This document shows positions 36,361 to 44,477 of a DNA stretch of 48,137 nucleotides, one piece after another. The position numbers and the translations under genes are program-made. Origin of the DNA: Hyphomonadaceae bacterium (lineage in GTDB: Bacteria; Pseudomonadota; Alphaproteobacteria; Caulobacterales; Hyphomonadaceae); contig JAUYPV010000058.1 in the NCBI GenBank assembly GCA_030697555.1, positions 1-48,137 on the forward strand. The letters run 5' to 3'. The notes below the pieces were generated by a model, which was not told the origin of the DNA, ran no database searches, and saw nothing but the letters and a program-made list of their open reading frames with translations. Numbering within the stretch: the stretch's first letter is position 1; every line of letters starts with the position of its first letter.

Positions 36361-38288
36361 ATGCGCGCTTTTTCGCAGGTGGCGATCGTTTCGTTGATAA
36401 GCGCCAGCATCGCATCCGGATCATAAGGCTTCTGCAGCACTGGAAACTCGTTGGGCGTAAGGTCCGCCTTGCCGGTGTATCCGGTGGTCAGGATGACAGG
36501 CAGGCCGGGCCAGCGCTGGCGCACTGTTCGCGCCAGGTCCACGCCGTTCATGCCGCCAGGCATGACAATGTCGGACAGCACGACGTCGAACGAGGATGTT
36601 TCCAGAATTGCCAGGGCATCCTTGGCGTTGCTGGCGCGATGGCTCCGCAGGCCGCCATGTTCGAGCACCTGACGCACGGTGGCTGCGACGCTGTCATCGT
36701 CTTCAACAACCAGCACGCTGCCTTCGGCGGCGCGCCGGGCCTCGCCGGGAGTCTTCTGTAGTGGATCGGGCGTGGTATCCTGATCGACGGGCCCCAATGT
36801 GGTGCGCGGCAGTTCGATGACGATGGCGACGCCCTCGCCGGGGAAGTTCTCGATCCAGGCGCGGCCATTGGCCTGTTGGGCGAAGCCGTAGACCTGGCTG
36901 AGGCCGAGGCCCGAACCCTTTCCGACTTCCTTGGTGGTGAAGAAAGGCTCGAAGGCGCGCTCGGCGACGTCGGGGGGCATGCCCGTGCCGGTATCGCGCA
37001 CGGTGAGGCGGACGTTTTCCTCACCGCCGGCGTCGATGGTCTCGATCGAAATCCTGAGCTTGCCGCCGTCGGGCATCGCATCGCGCGCGTTGACGGTGAG
37101 GTTGAGCATCACGAGTTCGAACTGGCGCGGATCGGCCTTCACCATCCACCGTTGTGGCGGCGACACGATCTCGATCTCGATGTCTTCGCCGAGAGAGCGC
37201 TGGAGAAGTTCGCGCATCTCCGCGACCAGCTCCGCAGGGTCGATGGGTTCGGATTCGAGGTCGTGTTTGCGGGCGAAGGCCAGCAATTGCCGCGTGAGCC
37301 GTGCGCCGCGGTCGACTGCCTGCTGCATCGAGCCGCGAATTTCGTCCTGTCGTGCCGGATCGCTGGTGCGCTGCAGTAGCTTGAGGCCGCCGGCGACAAC
37401 GGCGAGCAGGTTGTTGAAGTCGTGCGCGACGCCACCTGTTAGCTGGCCGAGCGCCTCCATCTTCTGGGCGTGGGCGAGCTGTTCATAGGCCTGCTGCAGT
37501 TCCAGTTGCGCCCGCTTGCGTTCGGTGAAGTCGCGCGTGATCTTGGCAAAGCCGACCAGCGCGTCGTGTTCGTCGCGGATGGCGTCGATCACGACGTTGG
37601 CCCAGAAGAGTGTGCCGTCCTTGCGGACGCGCCAGGTTTCGGCCTCGTAGCGGCCTTCGCTCGCCGCCTGCTCAAGCGCGCGGCCTGGCACGCCGGCTTG
37701 CTGGTCGGTTTCGGTATAGAAGATCGAGATGTGCCGTCCCACGACCTCTTCGGCGAGATATCCCTTGATCCGTTGTGCGCCAGCGTTCCAGTTGGCGACC
37801 GTGCCATCGGGGTTCAGCATGAAGAGGGCGTAGTCGACGGCGCTTGAAATCATCAGGCGAAGCTGGCGTTCGCTCTGGGCGAGGCGTATCCGCGCTTCGC
37901 GGTCGATCGTGATGTCGCGTGCCACGGCGTAGTGAACGTCGCCCTCGCGGACCACGTTCCAAGAGAGCCAGACCCAGGCGCCGTCCTTCGCGCGATACCG
38001 GTTCTCGAAACCGTCGAGCATATGGCCGCTTTCCAGTGGCTGGCGCGTCGACAGGGTCTTCTCGCGGTCTTCGGGATGGACGAGATCGACCAGCCGGATC
38101 GAGCTGAGCTCTTCCTTGGTGTAGCCCAGCGTGCGCAGCCAGGCGGGCTCGTTGATCAGGCGCGGGCGGCCGTCGGGCAGGGAGATGACGGCGAGGAGAT
38201 CCTGGGAGGCTTCCCAGAAGCGGCGGCGTAGACGTTCAGCCTCACGCGCTTCCTCGGCGCTCAGCTCCTTATCTGAAGACGTATCCAT
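36357..38288 (-). CDS. Soluble hybrid histidine kinase, PAS-PAS-HisKA-HATPase-REC
   Basis: A 643-residue cytoplasmic hybrid kinase (start at the ATG ending at 38288, GAGGGG upstream). Two PAS domains occupy about residues 22-128 and 140-256 ([38 protein letters not shown]). His289 in [15 protein letters not shown] is the phosphoacceptor. The ATPase domain shows [24 protein letters not shown] and [14 protein letters not shown]. The C-terminal receiver (about 523-640) has EDDDS and Asp573 in [10 protein letters not shown], with Lys620 in QKPYD. PAS cofactors cannot be told from sequence. No TM helices. It ends on CTAG shared with the P1 peptidase. Confidence 0.95.
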   Translation of the reverse strand: MDTSSDKELSAEEAREAERLRRRFWEASQDLLAVISLPDGRPRLINEPAWLRTLGYTKEELSSIRLVDLVHPEDREKTLSTRQPLESGHMLDGFENRYRAKDGAWVWLSWNVVREGDVHYAVARDITIDREARIRLAQSERQLRLMISSAVDYALFMLNPDGTVANWNAGAQRIKGYLAEEVVGRHISIFYTETDQQAGVPGRALEQAASEGRYEAETWRVRKDGTLFWANVVIDAIRDEHDALVGFAKITRDFTERKRAQLELQQAYEQLAHAQKMEALGQLTGGVAHDFNNLLAVVAGGLKLLQRTSDPARQDEIRGSMQQAVDRGARLTRQLLAFARKHDLESEPIDPAELVAEMRELLQRSLGEDIEIEIVSPPQRWMVKADPRQFELVMLNLTVNARDAMPDGGKLRISIETIDAGGEENVRLTVRDTGTGMPPDVAERAFEPFFTTKEVGKGSGLGLSQVYGFAQQANGRAWIENFPGEGVAIVIELPRTTLGPVDQDTTPDPLQKTPGEARRAAEGSVLVVEDDDSVAATVRQVLEHGGLRSHRASNAKDALAILETSSFDVVLSDIVMPGGMNGVDLARTVRQRWPGLPVILTTGYTGKADLTPNEFPVLQKPYDPDAMLALINETIATCEKARI

Positions 38289-38449
38289 CCTGCCCCTCAG
38301 CCAACCCAACCCAACGCGCGAAGGGCGGGCCGGTTCCCAATCTAGCGGGTTCGAACCGGCCGGCGCAGAGCTGTCCCACCCGGCTGGAGCGGCGATTTTC
38401 GGGCTATTGTGGAGGTTTTCGGGCCGGTTCAGGCAGCCCCTTCGCGCCC

Positions 38450-38477
38450 TTGCGCGGTCGGGGCGCCACGGTTACAA
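38450..38477 (+). promoter_or_regulatory. Possible promoter of tRNA-Arg
   Basis: TTGCGC (38450-38455) and TTACAA (38472-38477) are 16 bases apart; transcription would start about 15 bases before the mature tRNA. The elements are only moderate matches. Confidence 0.35.
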
Positions 38478-38499
38478 CCCGCCCTCCATCGGACCGCGC

Positions 38500-38576
38500 G
38501 CGCCCGTAGCTCAGCTGGATAGAGCACCAGACTACGAATCTGGGGGTCAGGAGTTCGAATCTCTTCGGGCGCGCCA
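38500..38576 (+). tRNA. tRNA-Arg (anticodon ACG)
   Basis: A 77-base cloverleaf. Acceptor stem GCGCCCG/CGGGCGC is perfect, with discriminator G and encoded CCA. The D-arm is GCTCAGCTGGATAGAGC. The anticodon stem CCAGA/TCTGG encloses loop CTACGAA with anticodon ACG. The variable loop is GGGTC-like, and the T-arm has GTTCGAAT. A34 is normally edited to inosine to read CGN codons. No integrase or att-like duplication is visible next to it. Confidence 0.97.
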
Positions 38577-38634
38577 AGGTCTTTCCCTCAAGGATTTGTT
38601 TGAGATTGGGCTCGGCCCAAGCCATGCTTGGCTG

Positions 38635-39642
38635 GTGAGTTCGCAAAGCCTGCTTTCGGTTATCGACGTTGCGCCGCTGTTTGGCGGCGATGCTGCCGCG
38701 CGTGGGCGTGCGGCGGCGGAGATCGGCGAGGCGTGCCGCGGGCTCGGCTTCTTCTATGCGAAGGGCCACGCGATCACGGATCAGACCATGTCTTCGCTGA
38801 CGGCGGCCAGTCATCGGTTCTTTGCGCTGCCCGAGGACGAGAAGCTGAAGATCGCGATGCCGCGCGGCGGCCGGGCGTGGCGCGGCTTCTTTCCAGTCGG
38901 CGGCGAGCTGACGTCCGGAAAGCCGGACATCAAGGAAGGCGTCTATTTCGGCGAGGAGCTTGGGCCGGATGATCCGCGGGTGAGGGCTGAGTTGCCGCTG
39001 CACGGCGCCAACCTGTTTCCGGCCGACGTGCCCGAGCTGGAGTCGGCGGTGACGGCGTTCATGGAGCAGGCTGAACAATCTTCGCATGCCATCATGGAAG
39101 GCATCGCGCTAAGCCTCGGTCTCGATGCGCTGTATTTCCGGAAGACCTACACGGGCCAGCCGACCATGCTGTTCCGCATTTTCCACTATCCGAGGCCGGA
39201 GCCACACGCGGGCTGGGGCGTGGGCGAACACACCGACTATGGCCTGCTCACCCTGCTGGCGCAGGATGACAAGGGCGGGCTGCAGGTGAAAACGCCCGAT
39301 CAATCGAGCAATGGCGGGTGGATCGATGCGCCGCCGATTGACGGCGCGCTGGTGGTGAACATCGGCGACATGCTCGACCGCCTCACAGGCGGCGCCTATC
39401 GCTCGACGCCGCATCGGGTGCTGAACGTCAGCGGCAAATCGCGGCTGTCGTTTCCGTTTTTCTTCGACCCGGGGTTCGATGCGCACATCATTCCGTTACC
39501 GGACCATGCGCAGTACATCCGCGACGACAGCACGGAACGCTGGGACAAGGCCAGCGTTCACGCGTTTTCCGGGACATACGGCGATTATCTCCTCTCCAAG
39601 GTCTCGAAGGTCTTTCCCGATCTTGCCCGCAGCGTAACCTGA
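38635..39642 (+). CDS. Isopenicillin N synthase family Fe(II)/2-oxoglutarate oxygenase
   Basis: A 335-residue double-stranded beta-helix oxygenase. I choose the GTG at 38635 because the following sequence, [17 protein letters not shown], matches the family start; the same frame is open through the tRNA but cannot be coding there. The N-terminal DIOX_N part has [17 protein letters not shown]. The iron triad is His199, Asp201 ([14 protein letters not shown]) and His260 (RSTPHRV), with Arg270-x-Ser272 (KSRLSF) for the cosubstrate. The true substrate is unknown. It starts about 60 bases after the tRNA, and the LPG-synthase-like gene follows after six bases. Confidence 0.9.
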   Translation: MSSQSLLSVIDVAPLFGGDAAARGRAAAEIGEACRGLGFFYAKGHAITDQTMSSLTAASHRFFALPEDEKLKIAMPRGGRAWRGFFPVGGELTSGKPDIKEGVYFGEELGPDDPRVRAELPLHGANLFPADVPELESAVTAFMEQAEQSSHAIMEGIALSLGLDALYFRKTYTGQPTMLFRIFHYPRPEPHAGWGVGEHTDYGLLTLLAQDDKGGLQVKTPDQSSNGGWIDAPPIDGALVVNIGDMLDRLTGGAYRSTPHRVLNVSGKSRLSFPFFFDPGFDAHIIPLPDHAQYIRDDSTERWDKASVHAFSGTYGDYLLSKVSKVFPDLARSVT

Positions 39643-39648
39643 CGCGCT

Positions 39649-40611
39649 ATGCGTCAACGGCTGATCATCGCGGCCAGAATCGTCGTCGCGCTGCTGTTCG
39701 CGGCGCTCGCGATACATGTGCTGGTTGGCGAGTTCGGCTCGCTGTCGCTGGATGATCTCGCTCTCAGTCTTGGCGAGATAAGCTGGGGCGCCGCGGGTCT
39801 CATGGCGCTGGCGACCGTGGCCGCGTTCTGCGCCGTCGTTCCCTATGATGCCTTCGCGCTGGCCTATGAAGGCAAGCGTCTAAGCCTGCGGCGGTCAGCG
39901 CTGTCGTCAACGACTAGCTATGCCGTGTCCAACTTGCTGGGCTTTCCTGTGCTCACGGGCAATGCCGTGCGCTGGTGGTTGTTCGAGCATTGGGGTTTGC
40001 ATGTTGGGGATGTTGCGATCGCCGCTCTGGCGACGACTATCGTCTGCAACATTGCGTTTGCGTTCATCGTCGGCATAGCACTCGTCGTGGCGCCGGATCT
40101 GACTGCACAAGTAACCGGGCTTTCTGCGGAGGCGAGCCTGACCGCGGGTCTTGTCATGCTCGCCGTCGCTGCTGCTCTCGTTCTGCTTGCGGTTGTGGGT
40201 CCGAAGGGTGTGAAGCTCTGGCAGTTCAACGTCAGGCGGCCTGGGCGACTGATGTTGCTGCAGGTGCTCGTATGTGCGGTGGATTATTCCGCGACGGCAG
40301 CGGTGCTGTACATTCCGCTGGGGCCGGCGCTAGGCATGGATTTCCTGCCTTTCCTTGCGCTGTTCTCGACCGCCAAGACGATCGGAATCTTCAGCAATGT
40401 CCCCGGCGGGCTTGGGGTCTTCGAGGCCATCATCGCCAGTACGATGGGATCGATATCTCCTGCTGATCTGGCGGCTGCACTCGTTGCGTATCGAGCCATA
40501 TTCTACTTTGCGCCCTTCGCCATTGCAGCGACCGCGCTTGCGGTTCATGGTCTTCATCGGGCGGGTATGAGGAGGACCACTCCACGAGAGCCATCGACCC
40601 CATCCACCTAG
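39649..40611 (+). CDS. Lysylphosphatidylglycerol synthase TM-domain (UPF0104) protein
   Basis: A 320-residue protein with about eight membrane helices, starting IIAARIVVALLFAALAIHVL. Family segments are the YDAFALAYEGKRLSLRRSAL loop, SNLLGFPVLTGNAVRWWLF and the conserved C-terminal FSNVPGGLGVFEAIIASTMG. This is only the flippase-like membrane half of MprF; the catalytic aminoacyl-transfer domain is missing. Such stand-alone proteins are proposed lipid transporters, substrates mostly unknown. It follows the oxygenase by six bases and precedes the YqcI gene by 53 bases. Confidence 0.88.
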   Translation: MRQRLIIAARIVVALLFAALAIHVLVGEFGSLSLDDLALSLGEISWGAAGLMALATVAAFCAVVPYDAFALAYEGKRLSLRRSALSSTTSYAVSNLLGFPVLTGNAVRWWLFEHWGLHVGDVAIAALATTIVCNIAFAFIVGIALVVAPDLTAQVTGLSAEASLTAGLVMLAVAAALVLLAVVGPKGVKLWQFNVRRPGRLMLLQVLVCAVDYSATAAVLYIPLGPALGMDFLPFLALFSTAKTIGIFSNVPGGLGVFEAIIASTMGSISPADLAAALVAYRAIFYFAPFAIAATALAVHGLHRAGMRRTTPREPSTPST

Positions 40612-40664
40612 AAGGCGGGGCGCCAGGGAAGGAACCAGACCAGAGACGGCCCGTTTCCGCCGAC

Positions 40665-41369
40665 ATGGATGCTCGTCCTGCCAGACTGCCGCGCCCGGGA
40701 GCCAGAAGCTCGGCTCGCGACCGCATCCCTGTCGACTTTGCAGTTTTCATACAGTCGGAAGCATTCCCGTGCGTGGGCGCGAAGTCGGCTGCCGCGATCG
40801 GCGGCCTCAGCGTGATCGAAGCGGGCGATTTCGGTGCGCCCGATCACGACGCGGAGATCCATCGCGCGATCACGGAGTTTGGCATCGAGGCCCTGCAGGA
40901 GGAAACCGGGCTTTCCTCGTTCGCCTGCCTGTTCCGCCACGGTCCGAAGATGAGCGAGGCGGAGTTCGAGGCGGCGCTGTGGGCTCGCGCGCAGGGGCTT
41001 CACGATATCGACGCGGCAAGCGGCGCTCCCTGGGCCGAAGGCGTTTCGCGCGAGCCGGATGCGGCAGATTTCAGCTTCAGCGTCGGTGGCGTTGCCTATT
41101 TTGTCGTGGGACTTCATCCCGGCGCTTCGCGGGCCGCCCGGCGCTTCTGCCGGCCCGCGCTGGTGTTCAATCCGCACCAGCAGTTCGAGCGTCTGCGGCA
41201 GGACGGGCGCTACTATCAGATGCAATCGATCATCCGCGAGCGCGAAGTGGCGCGGCACGGCTCGATCAATCCCATGCTGTCGGATTTCGGATCGGGCAGG
41301 GAGGCGGCGCAGTATTCCGGGCGCGAAGTGGAGCCCGGCTGGACGTGTCCGCTGAGGGTGAAGACATGA
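40665..41369 (+). CDS. YqcI/YcgG family protein, putative heme-dependent N-oxygenase
   Basis: A 234-residue soluble protein. YqcI/YcgG features are IQSEAFPCVGAKSAA near the start, SSFACLFRHGPKMSEAEFEAALW, SFSVGGVAYFVVGLHPGASR, RPALVFNPHQQFERLR, MQSIIREREVARHGSINP and the closing QYSGREVEPGWTCPL. One characterised family member is GntA, a heme-dependent enzyme that hydroxylates a guanidino nitrogen in guanitoxin synthesis. That makes N-hydroxylation a reasonable but untested guess here. Its stop overlaps the DUF1989 start (ATGA), the first of two overlaps binding three genes together. Confidence 0.85.
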   Translation: MDARPARLPRPGARSSARDRIPVDFAVFIQSEAFPCVGAKSAAAIGGLSVIEAGDFGAPDHDAEIHRAITEFGIEALQEETGLSSFACLFRHGPKMSEAEFEAALWARAQGLHDIDAASGAPWAEGVSREPDAADFSFSVGGVAYFVVGLHPGASRAARRFCRPALVFNPHQQFERLRQDGRYYQMQSIIREREVARHGSINPMLSDFGSGREAAQYSGREVEPGWTCPLRVKT

Positions 41370-41950
41370 AGGCGCATGTCATCCAGCCGCGTTCAGGCGC
41401 CTCGGTGAAACTGGCGAAGGGCCAAGTGCTGACGGTGATCGATCCGGAGGGCGAGCAGGTCTCGGACCTCATCGCCTACAATGCACGCGACACGGAGGAA
41501 TACATCTCCTCCGGCCGGTCGATCGACTACGCCAGCCGTATCTTCCTGACCAAGGGCGACATTCTCTATTCCAATCGCTCCAACCCGATGCTGACCATTG
41601 TGCGGGACGATGTCGGCCGGCACGACTTTTCGTTGACGCCGTGCTCGAAGGAAATGTTCCGCATCATCTACAACGATGAGGCGCCGCATCATGGCTGCCA
41701 GGGCAATCTCGAGCGCGCCATGGCGTCCTTTGGTATTTCGCCGGACCGCATACCGATTGCGTTCAACGTCTTCATGCATGTCGACGTCAATTCGAAGACC
41801 GGCGAGATCAAGGTGCTGCCGCCTCTTAGCAAGCCCGGGGACTCAACCAGTTTCCGCGCGGAGATGGAGCTAATCGTGGGTCTCACCGCGTGCTCGGCGG
41901 GGCAGTCGAACAATTTCACCTACAAGCCTATCCATTACAGGGTCGAGTGA
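41366..41950 (+). CDS. DUF1989 family protein (urea carboxylase-associated / carboxyguanidine deiminase-like)
   Basis: A 194-residue protein of the family that includes urea carboxylase-associated proteins and the CgdA/CgdB subunits of carboxyguanidine deiminase. Visible landmarks: LTVIDPEGEQVSDLIAYNA, LTKGDILYSNRSNPMLTIV, the Cys/His-containing LTPCSKEMF and APHHGCQGNLERAM, and GDSTSFRAEMELIVGLTACSAGQSNN. The conserved Cys and His residues probably bind metal. It is encoded between the YqcI and ATP-grasp-like genes, overlapping both by four and one bases. Whether it has deiminase activity is unknown. Confidence 0.87.
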   Translation: MKAHVIQPRSGASVKLAKGQVLTVIDPEGEQVSDLIAYNARDTEEYISSGRSIDYASRIFLTKGDILYSNRSNPMLTIVRDDVGRHDFSLTPCSKEMFRIIYNDEAPHHGCQGNLERAMASFGISPDRIPIAFNVFMHVDVNSKTGEIKVLPPLSKPGDSTSFRAEMELIVGLTACSAGQSNNFTYKPIHYRVE

Positions 41951-42930
41951 TGGCGAACGGAAACATCGTCGAATCGCGGGCGGGGTTCGAAGCGAAGACG
42001 CCGCCGCGCGCCAACTGGTTCTCGGATCTTCAATTCCACTGGGACGCTACGATCACGGTGCGCAAGACAGGCGTAAAGATCACATTGAAGGAGCTGACGG
42101 CGGGCGAGCTGTCGAAGTTCTTCGTCTATCTCGGCGTGTTGCTGGTGCAGGCGGCGGGTGTGCGATTGTCGGGTAAACGCAGGTACAAGGTGTGGTTCAC
42201 GCCCGACCGGCCGCGGCCCTGGTATGTGGTGTGGTCGGCGGCGACGCTGGCTGGCGTGAAATTCGTGCGGAACGAAAAGGACGCCGATGCGGTGTTCTGG
42301 TTCGAGGATGTGACAGTCGGCCTGCCGCCACGCGTCTCCACCCATCAGGTGTTGAATGCCGGCGTGCCGGATATTTCCAAGAGCCGCGTCGCGGAGGCGT
42401 TCGGCAGGGTGGCGGGCTATCCCTTCCTGATCGATCCGGCGCGGCACGAGGGGCAGGCAGTCGAAAAAAGCGAGGGCAATGGCACGCATGACGGGCGGCT
42501 GGTCGACTGCCCGACGGCGCCGATCGCCGGCAAGAGCTATCAGCGCTTCATCGATTCATCCGATGGCGTGACGGCGTACGATTATCGCACCACCATCATC
42601 AACCGCCTTCCCCGCTGCGTTCTGGTAAAGACCAAGCCGGCGGTGGACAGGTTTTCGATCCACAACGTCACGGTGAAGTACCGCGAACTCGACGAAGTTT
42701 TTTCCTGCGACGAGATCGACCTGCTTCGCCGGTTCGCGCAGGAGATGCAGCTGGACTGGGGAGCGTTCGACGTGCTGCGCGACCGCGCTTCGGGAAAGAT
42801 CTATGTGGTCGATGTCAACAAGACGGATACGGGTCCGGCGGTCGACCTGTCGCTTGGGGATCGCGAGAAACTGAAGCGCACGATCGGCGGCGGATTCCGC
42901 GAGCTGATCGCACAACACGCGAAGCGCTGA
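41950..42930 (+). CDS. ATP-grasp-like protein, putative ligase
   Basis: A 326-residue protein starting at the ATG sharing its A with the DUF1989 stop (TGATG). Residues 1-130 form an N-terminal part with KVWFTPDRPRPWYVVW and DADAVFWFEDVTVG. From about 140 an ATP-grasp pattern can be followed: SKSRVAEAFGRVAGYPFLID, a flexible EKSEGNGTHDG loop, YQRFIDSSDGVTAYDYRTTI, and DWGAFDVLRD followed by GKIYVVDVNKTDTGP, where Asp and Asn would hold magnesium. ATP-grasp enzymes usually join a carboxylate to an amine or thiol. The assignment is by pattern, not a confident family match. It converges on the cytochrome b gene with abutting stop codons (TGATCA). Confidence 0.75.
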   Translation: MANGNIVESRAGFEAKTPPRANWFSDLQFHWDATITVRKTGVKITLKELTAGELSKFFVYLGVLLVQAAGVRLSGKRRYKVWFTPDRPRPWYVVWSAATLAGVKFVRNEKDADAVFWFEDVTVGLPPRVSTHQVLNAGVPDISKSRVAEAFGRVAGYPFLIDPARHEGQAVEKSEGNGTHDGRLVDCPTAPIAGKSYQRFIDSSDGVTAYDYRTTIINRLPRCVLVKTKPAVDRFSIHNVTVKYRELDEVFSCDEIDLLRRFAQEMQLDWGAFDVLRDRASGKIYVVDVNKTDTGPAVDLSLGDREKLKRTIGGGFRELIAQHAKR

Positions 42931-43623
42931 TCAGCCGCCCGCGAGGATCACCAGACCGACCACGCCGCCCGCGATCACCACACCGAGGATAAATCGCCAT
43001 AGCGGAACGGTCGCGAGCCCGGCCTCGGGGCCTGCACCGCCGTGCGCGCGGCGGCCGGTGATCATCGGTCCAACCAGGTTGGCGCGCTTTACGATCAGGT
43101 AGAAGGCGATGGCCGCGATGTGGAGGCCAATGAGGACGAGCAGGATGTTGAAGGCATCTTCATGCAGGTCGCCTGCAGTCTCCGCCATGTCGTAGCTGAC
43201 GAAACGGGCGAGCGGGCCGGACTCGAGGCCGTCCGTATCCATTGCGAACAGGCCGAGGCTGACCTGCACGACAAGAGCGAGGATGATCGCGGCGACACTG
43301 AGCGCGCCCAGCGGGTTGTGGCCGAAGGCGAGCTGGTGCGCTGGCTTGAACAGGCTGGAGGCGTAGCTGAGAATCGCGCGCGGGCCCTTGATGAAACTGG
43401 TGAAGCGGGCGGTGTCCGGGCCCATGAAGCCCCAGTAGATGCGGAAGACGACAAGGCCGACTATGGTGAGGCCCGACGCCTTGTGCAGCGTCATCAGGTG
43501 TTCTTCGGCGGTCCACCACGAGAAGGCGACCAGGCCGACCAGCAGCCAATGAAACAGGCGCGTCGGTCCGTCCCAAACTTTCTGGGGCTTCGCAGGTGAA
43601 GCAGCGCTGGGCTCAGCCGCCAA
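42931..43623 (-). CDS. Cytochrome b561/b6-type membrane protein
   Basis: A 230-residue di-heme-type cytochrome b. It begins cytoplasmic with KVWDGPTRLFHWLLVGLVAF and has four to five TM helices. Candidate heme ligands are His in FHW, in MTLHKASG, in GDLHEDAFN and in LIGLHIAAI. The P-T-R-x-x-H-W start is typical of Ni,Fe-hydrogenase-type/thiosulfate-type cytochromes b. It follows the cytochrome c' gene by three bases. Together they could pass electrons from quinol to a periplasmic c-type heme. Confidence 0.92.
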   Translation of the reverse strand: MAAEPSAASPAKPQKVWDGPTRLFHWLLVGLVAFSWWTAEEHLMTLHKASGLTIVGLVVFRIYWGFMGPDTARFTSFIKGPRAILSYASSLFKPAHQLAFGHNPLGALSVAAIILALVVQVSLGLFAMDTDGLESGPLARFVSYDMAETAGDLHEDAFNILLVLIGLHIAAIAFYLIVKRANLVGPMITGRRAHGGAGPEAGLATVPLWRFILGVVIAGGVVGLVILAGG

Positions 43624-43626
43624 GCG

Positions 43627-44130
43627 CTATTCTTTCTTCTGGCGGAAATTGTCGTGGCAGTTCTTGCACGCGCCGCCCGTTACGCCGACCTGCGCGCCGA
43701 TGGCAGCGAGATCATCGCCTGTGACGACGTCGGAAAGCTTGTTGGCCTCCTCGCCGAGTTTCTGCGCAGCCGCCTGGAACCCGGCCTGGTCTTCCCAGAT
43801 CTTCGAGAGCGCTTCGGTCTTGATGCCGGATTCAGGGCCGGTGCCGGCAGGGAACCAGTTGCCGATTTCGGCGGCGTGCGTCTTCATCGTTTGCACGGCC
43901 GGACGGATCTCGTCGAGCGAGGGAGCGCCGCTCTTCATCTGGTCGCCGACCGTTTTCATCGCGGCCCCGAGATCCTTGAGGTTCTTCTGCCGCGCCTCGA
44001 TCTGCTGCTTCACGGTCATGCCGTTGGGCAGGGGATCGTCGCCATGGTTGGCGGCAGCCGGCGACTCGCCGCCGCAGGCCGAAAGGCAAGTGATCGCGGC
44101 TATGGCCGCGAGCACGGAAATTGATTTCAT
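43627..44130 (-). CDS. Class II cytochrome c (cytochrome c'), predicted lipoprotein
   Basis: A 167-residue exported protein with lipobox LSAC (Cys19) and then Gly/Glu linkers. A four-helix-bundle pattern follows, beginning VKQQIEARQKNLKDLGAAM (the family's R-x-x-x-M/L start). The heme site CKNCH is at about 155-159, near the C-terminus (CKNCHDNFRQKKE), as expected for class II cytochromes c. A lipid anchor instead of a soluble periplasmic form would keep it at the membrane near its cytochrome b partner. Confidence 0.93.
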   Translation of the reverse strand: MKSISVLAAIAAITCLSACGGESPAAANHGDDPLPNGMTVKQQIEARQKNLKDLGAAMKTVGDQMKSGAPSLDEIRPAVQTMKTHAAEIGNWFPAGTGPESGIKTEALSKIWEDQAGFQAAAQKLGEEANKLSDVVTGDDLAAIGAQVGVTGGACKNCHDNFRQKKE

Positions 44131-44477
44131 GGCGCTCTCCTCACGTCTCAGCGCAAACGCTAGGGAGCGTGTTTTGGTGCGTCAATTGAACGGGGCTTGG
44201 AAACCGCCGCGTACCCATCACGCTGCGAGTAGCGAGCACACAATCGGCGGTGGGTTCGATGGATTCCACGTCGTATGGCTTCTATCATCGGGGACTCCGC
44301 GAATGCGACCCGATGATAAAATCCCGGCCTCTCCCCCAACGTCAGCCTTGAACCTGGCAATAGCGAGGCGCACGATGCTGCTGCCCGGGCCGTGGGAACG
44401 GCCCTTACGGCGCTACAATCCGCGTCCGCCAGGACCGGCCCGCGGCCCTTCACCCCATGTCGTGAAGGACAAAGAAA
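44131..44477. other. Intergenic region upstream of the EF-G-like gene, with a 10-bp hairpin
   Basis: About 350 bases between divergent genes with no supportable gene. It contains a perfect 10-bp inverted repeat, TATCATCGGG (44283-44292) and CCCGATGATA (44309-44318), with a 16-base loop. AAGGA at 44465-44469 is the ribosome binding site of the downstream gene. No riboswitch is recognised. Confidence 0.5.

Noticed and set aside
38500-38576. tRNA-Arg as an integration site for a genomic island
   Set aside because: No integrase gene follows and no repeat of the tRNA 3' end is visible downstream.
38131-38634. Longer oxygenase reading frame starting upstream of the tRNA
   Set aside because: It would run through the antisense of the hybrid kinase and the tRNA itself; homologous sequence begins only at the GTG at 38635.
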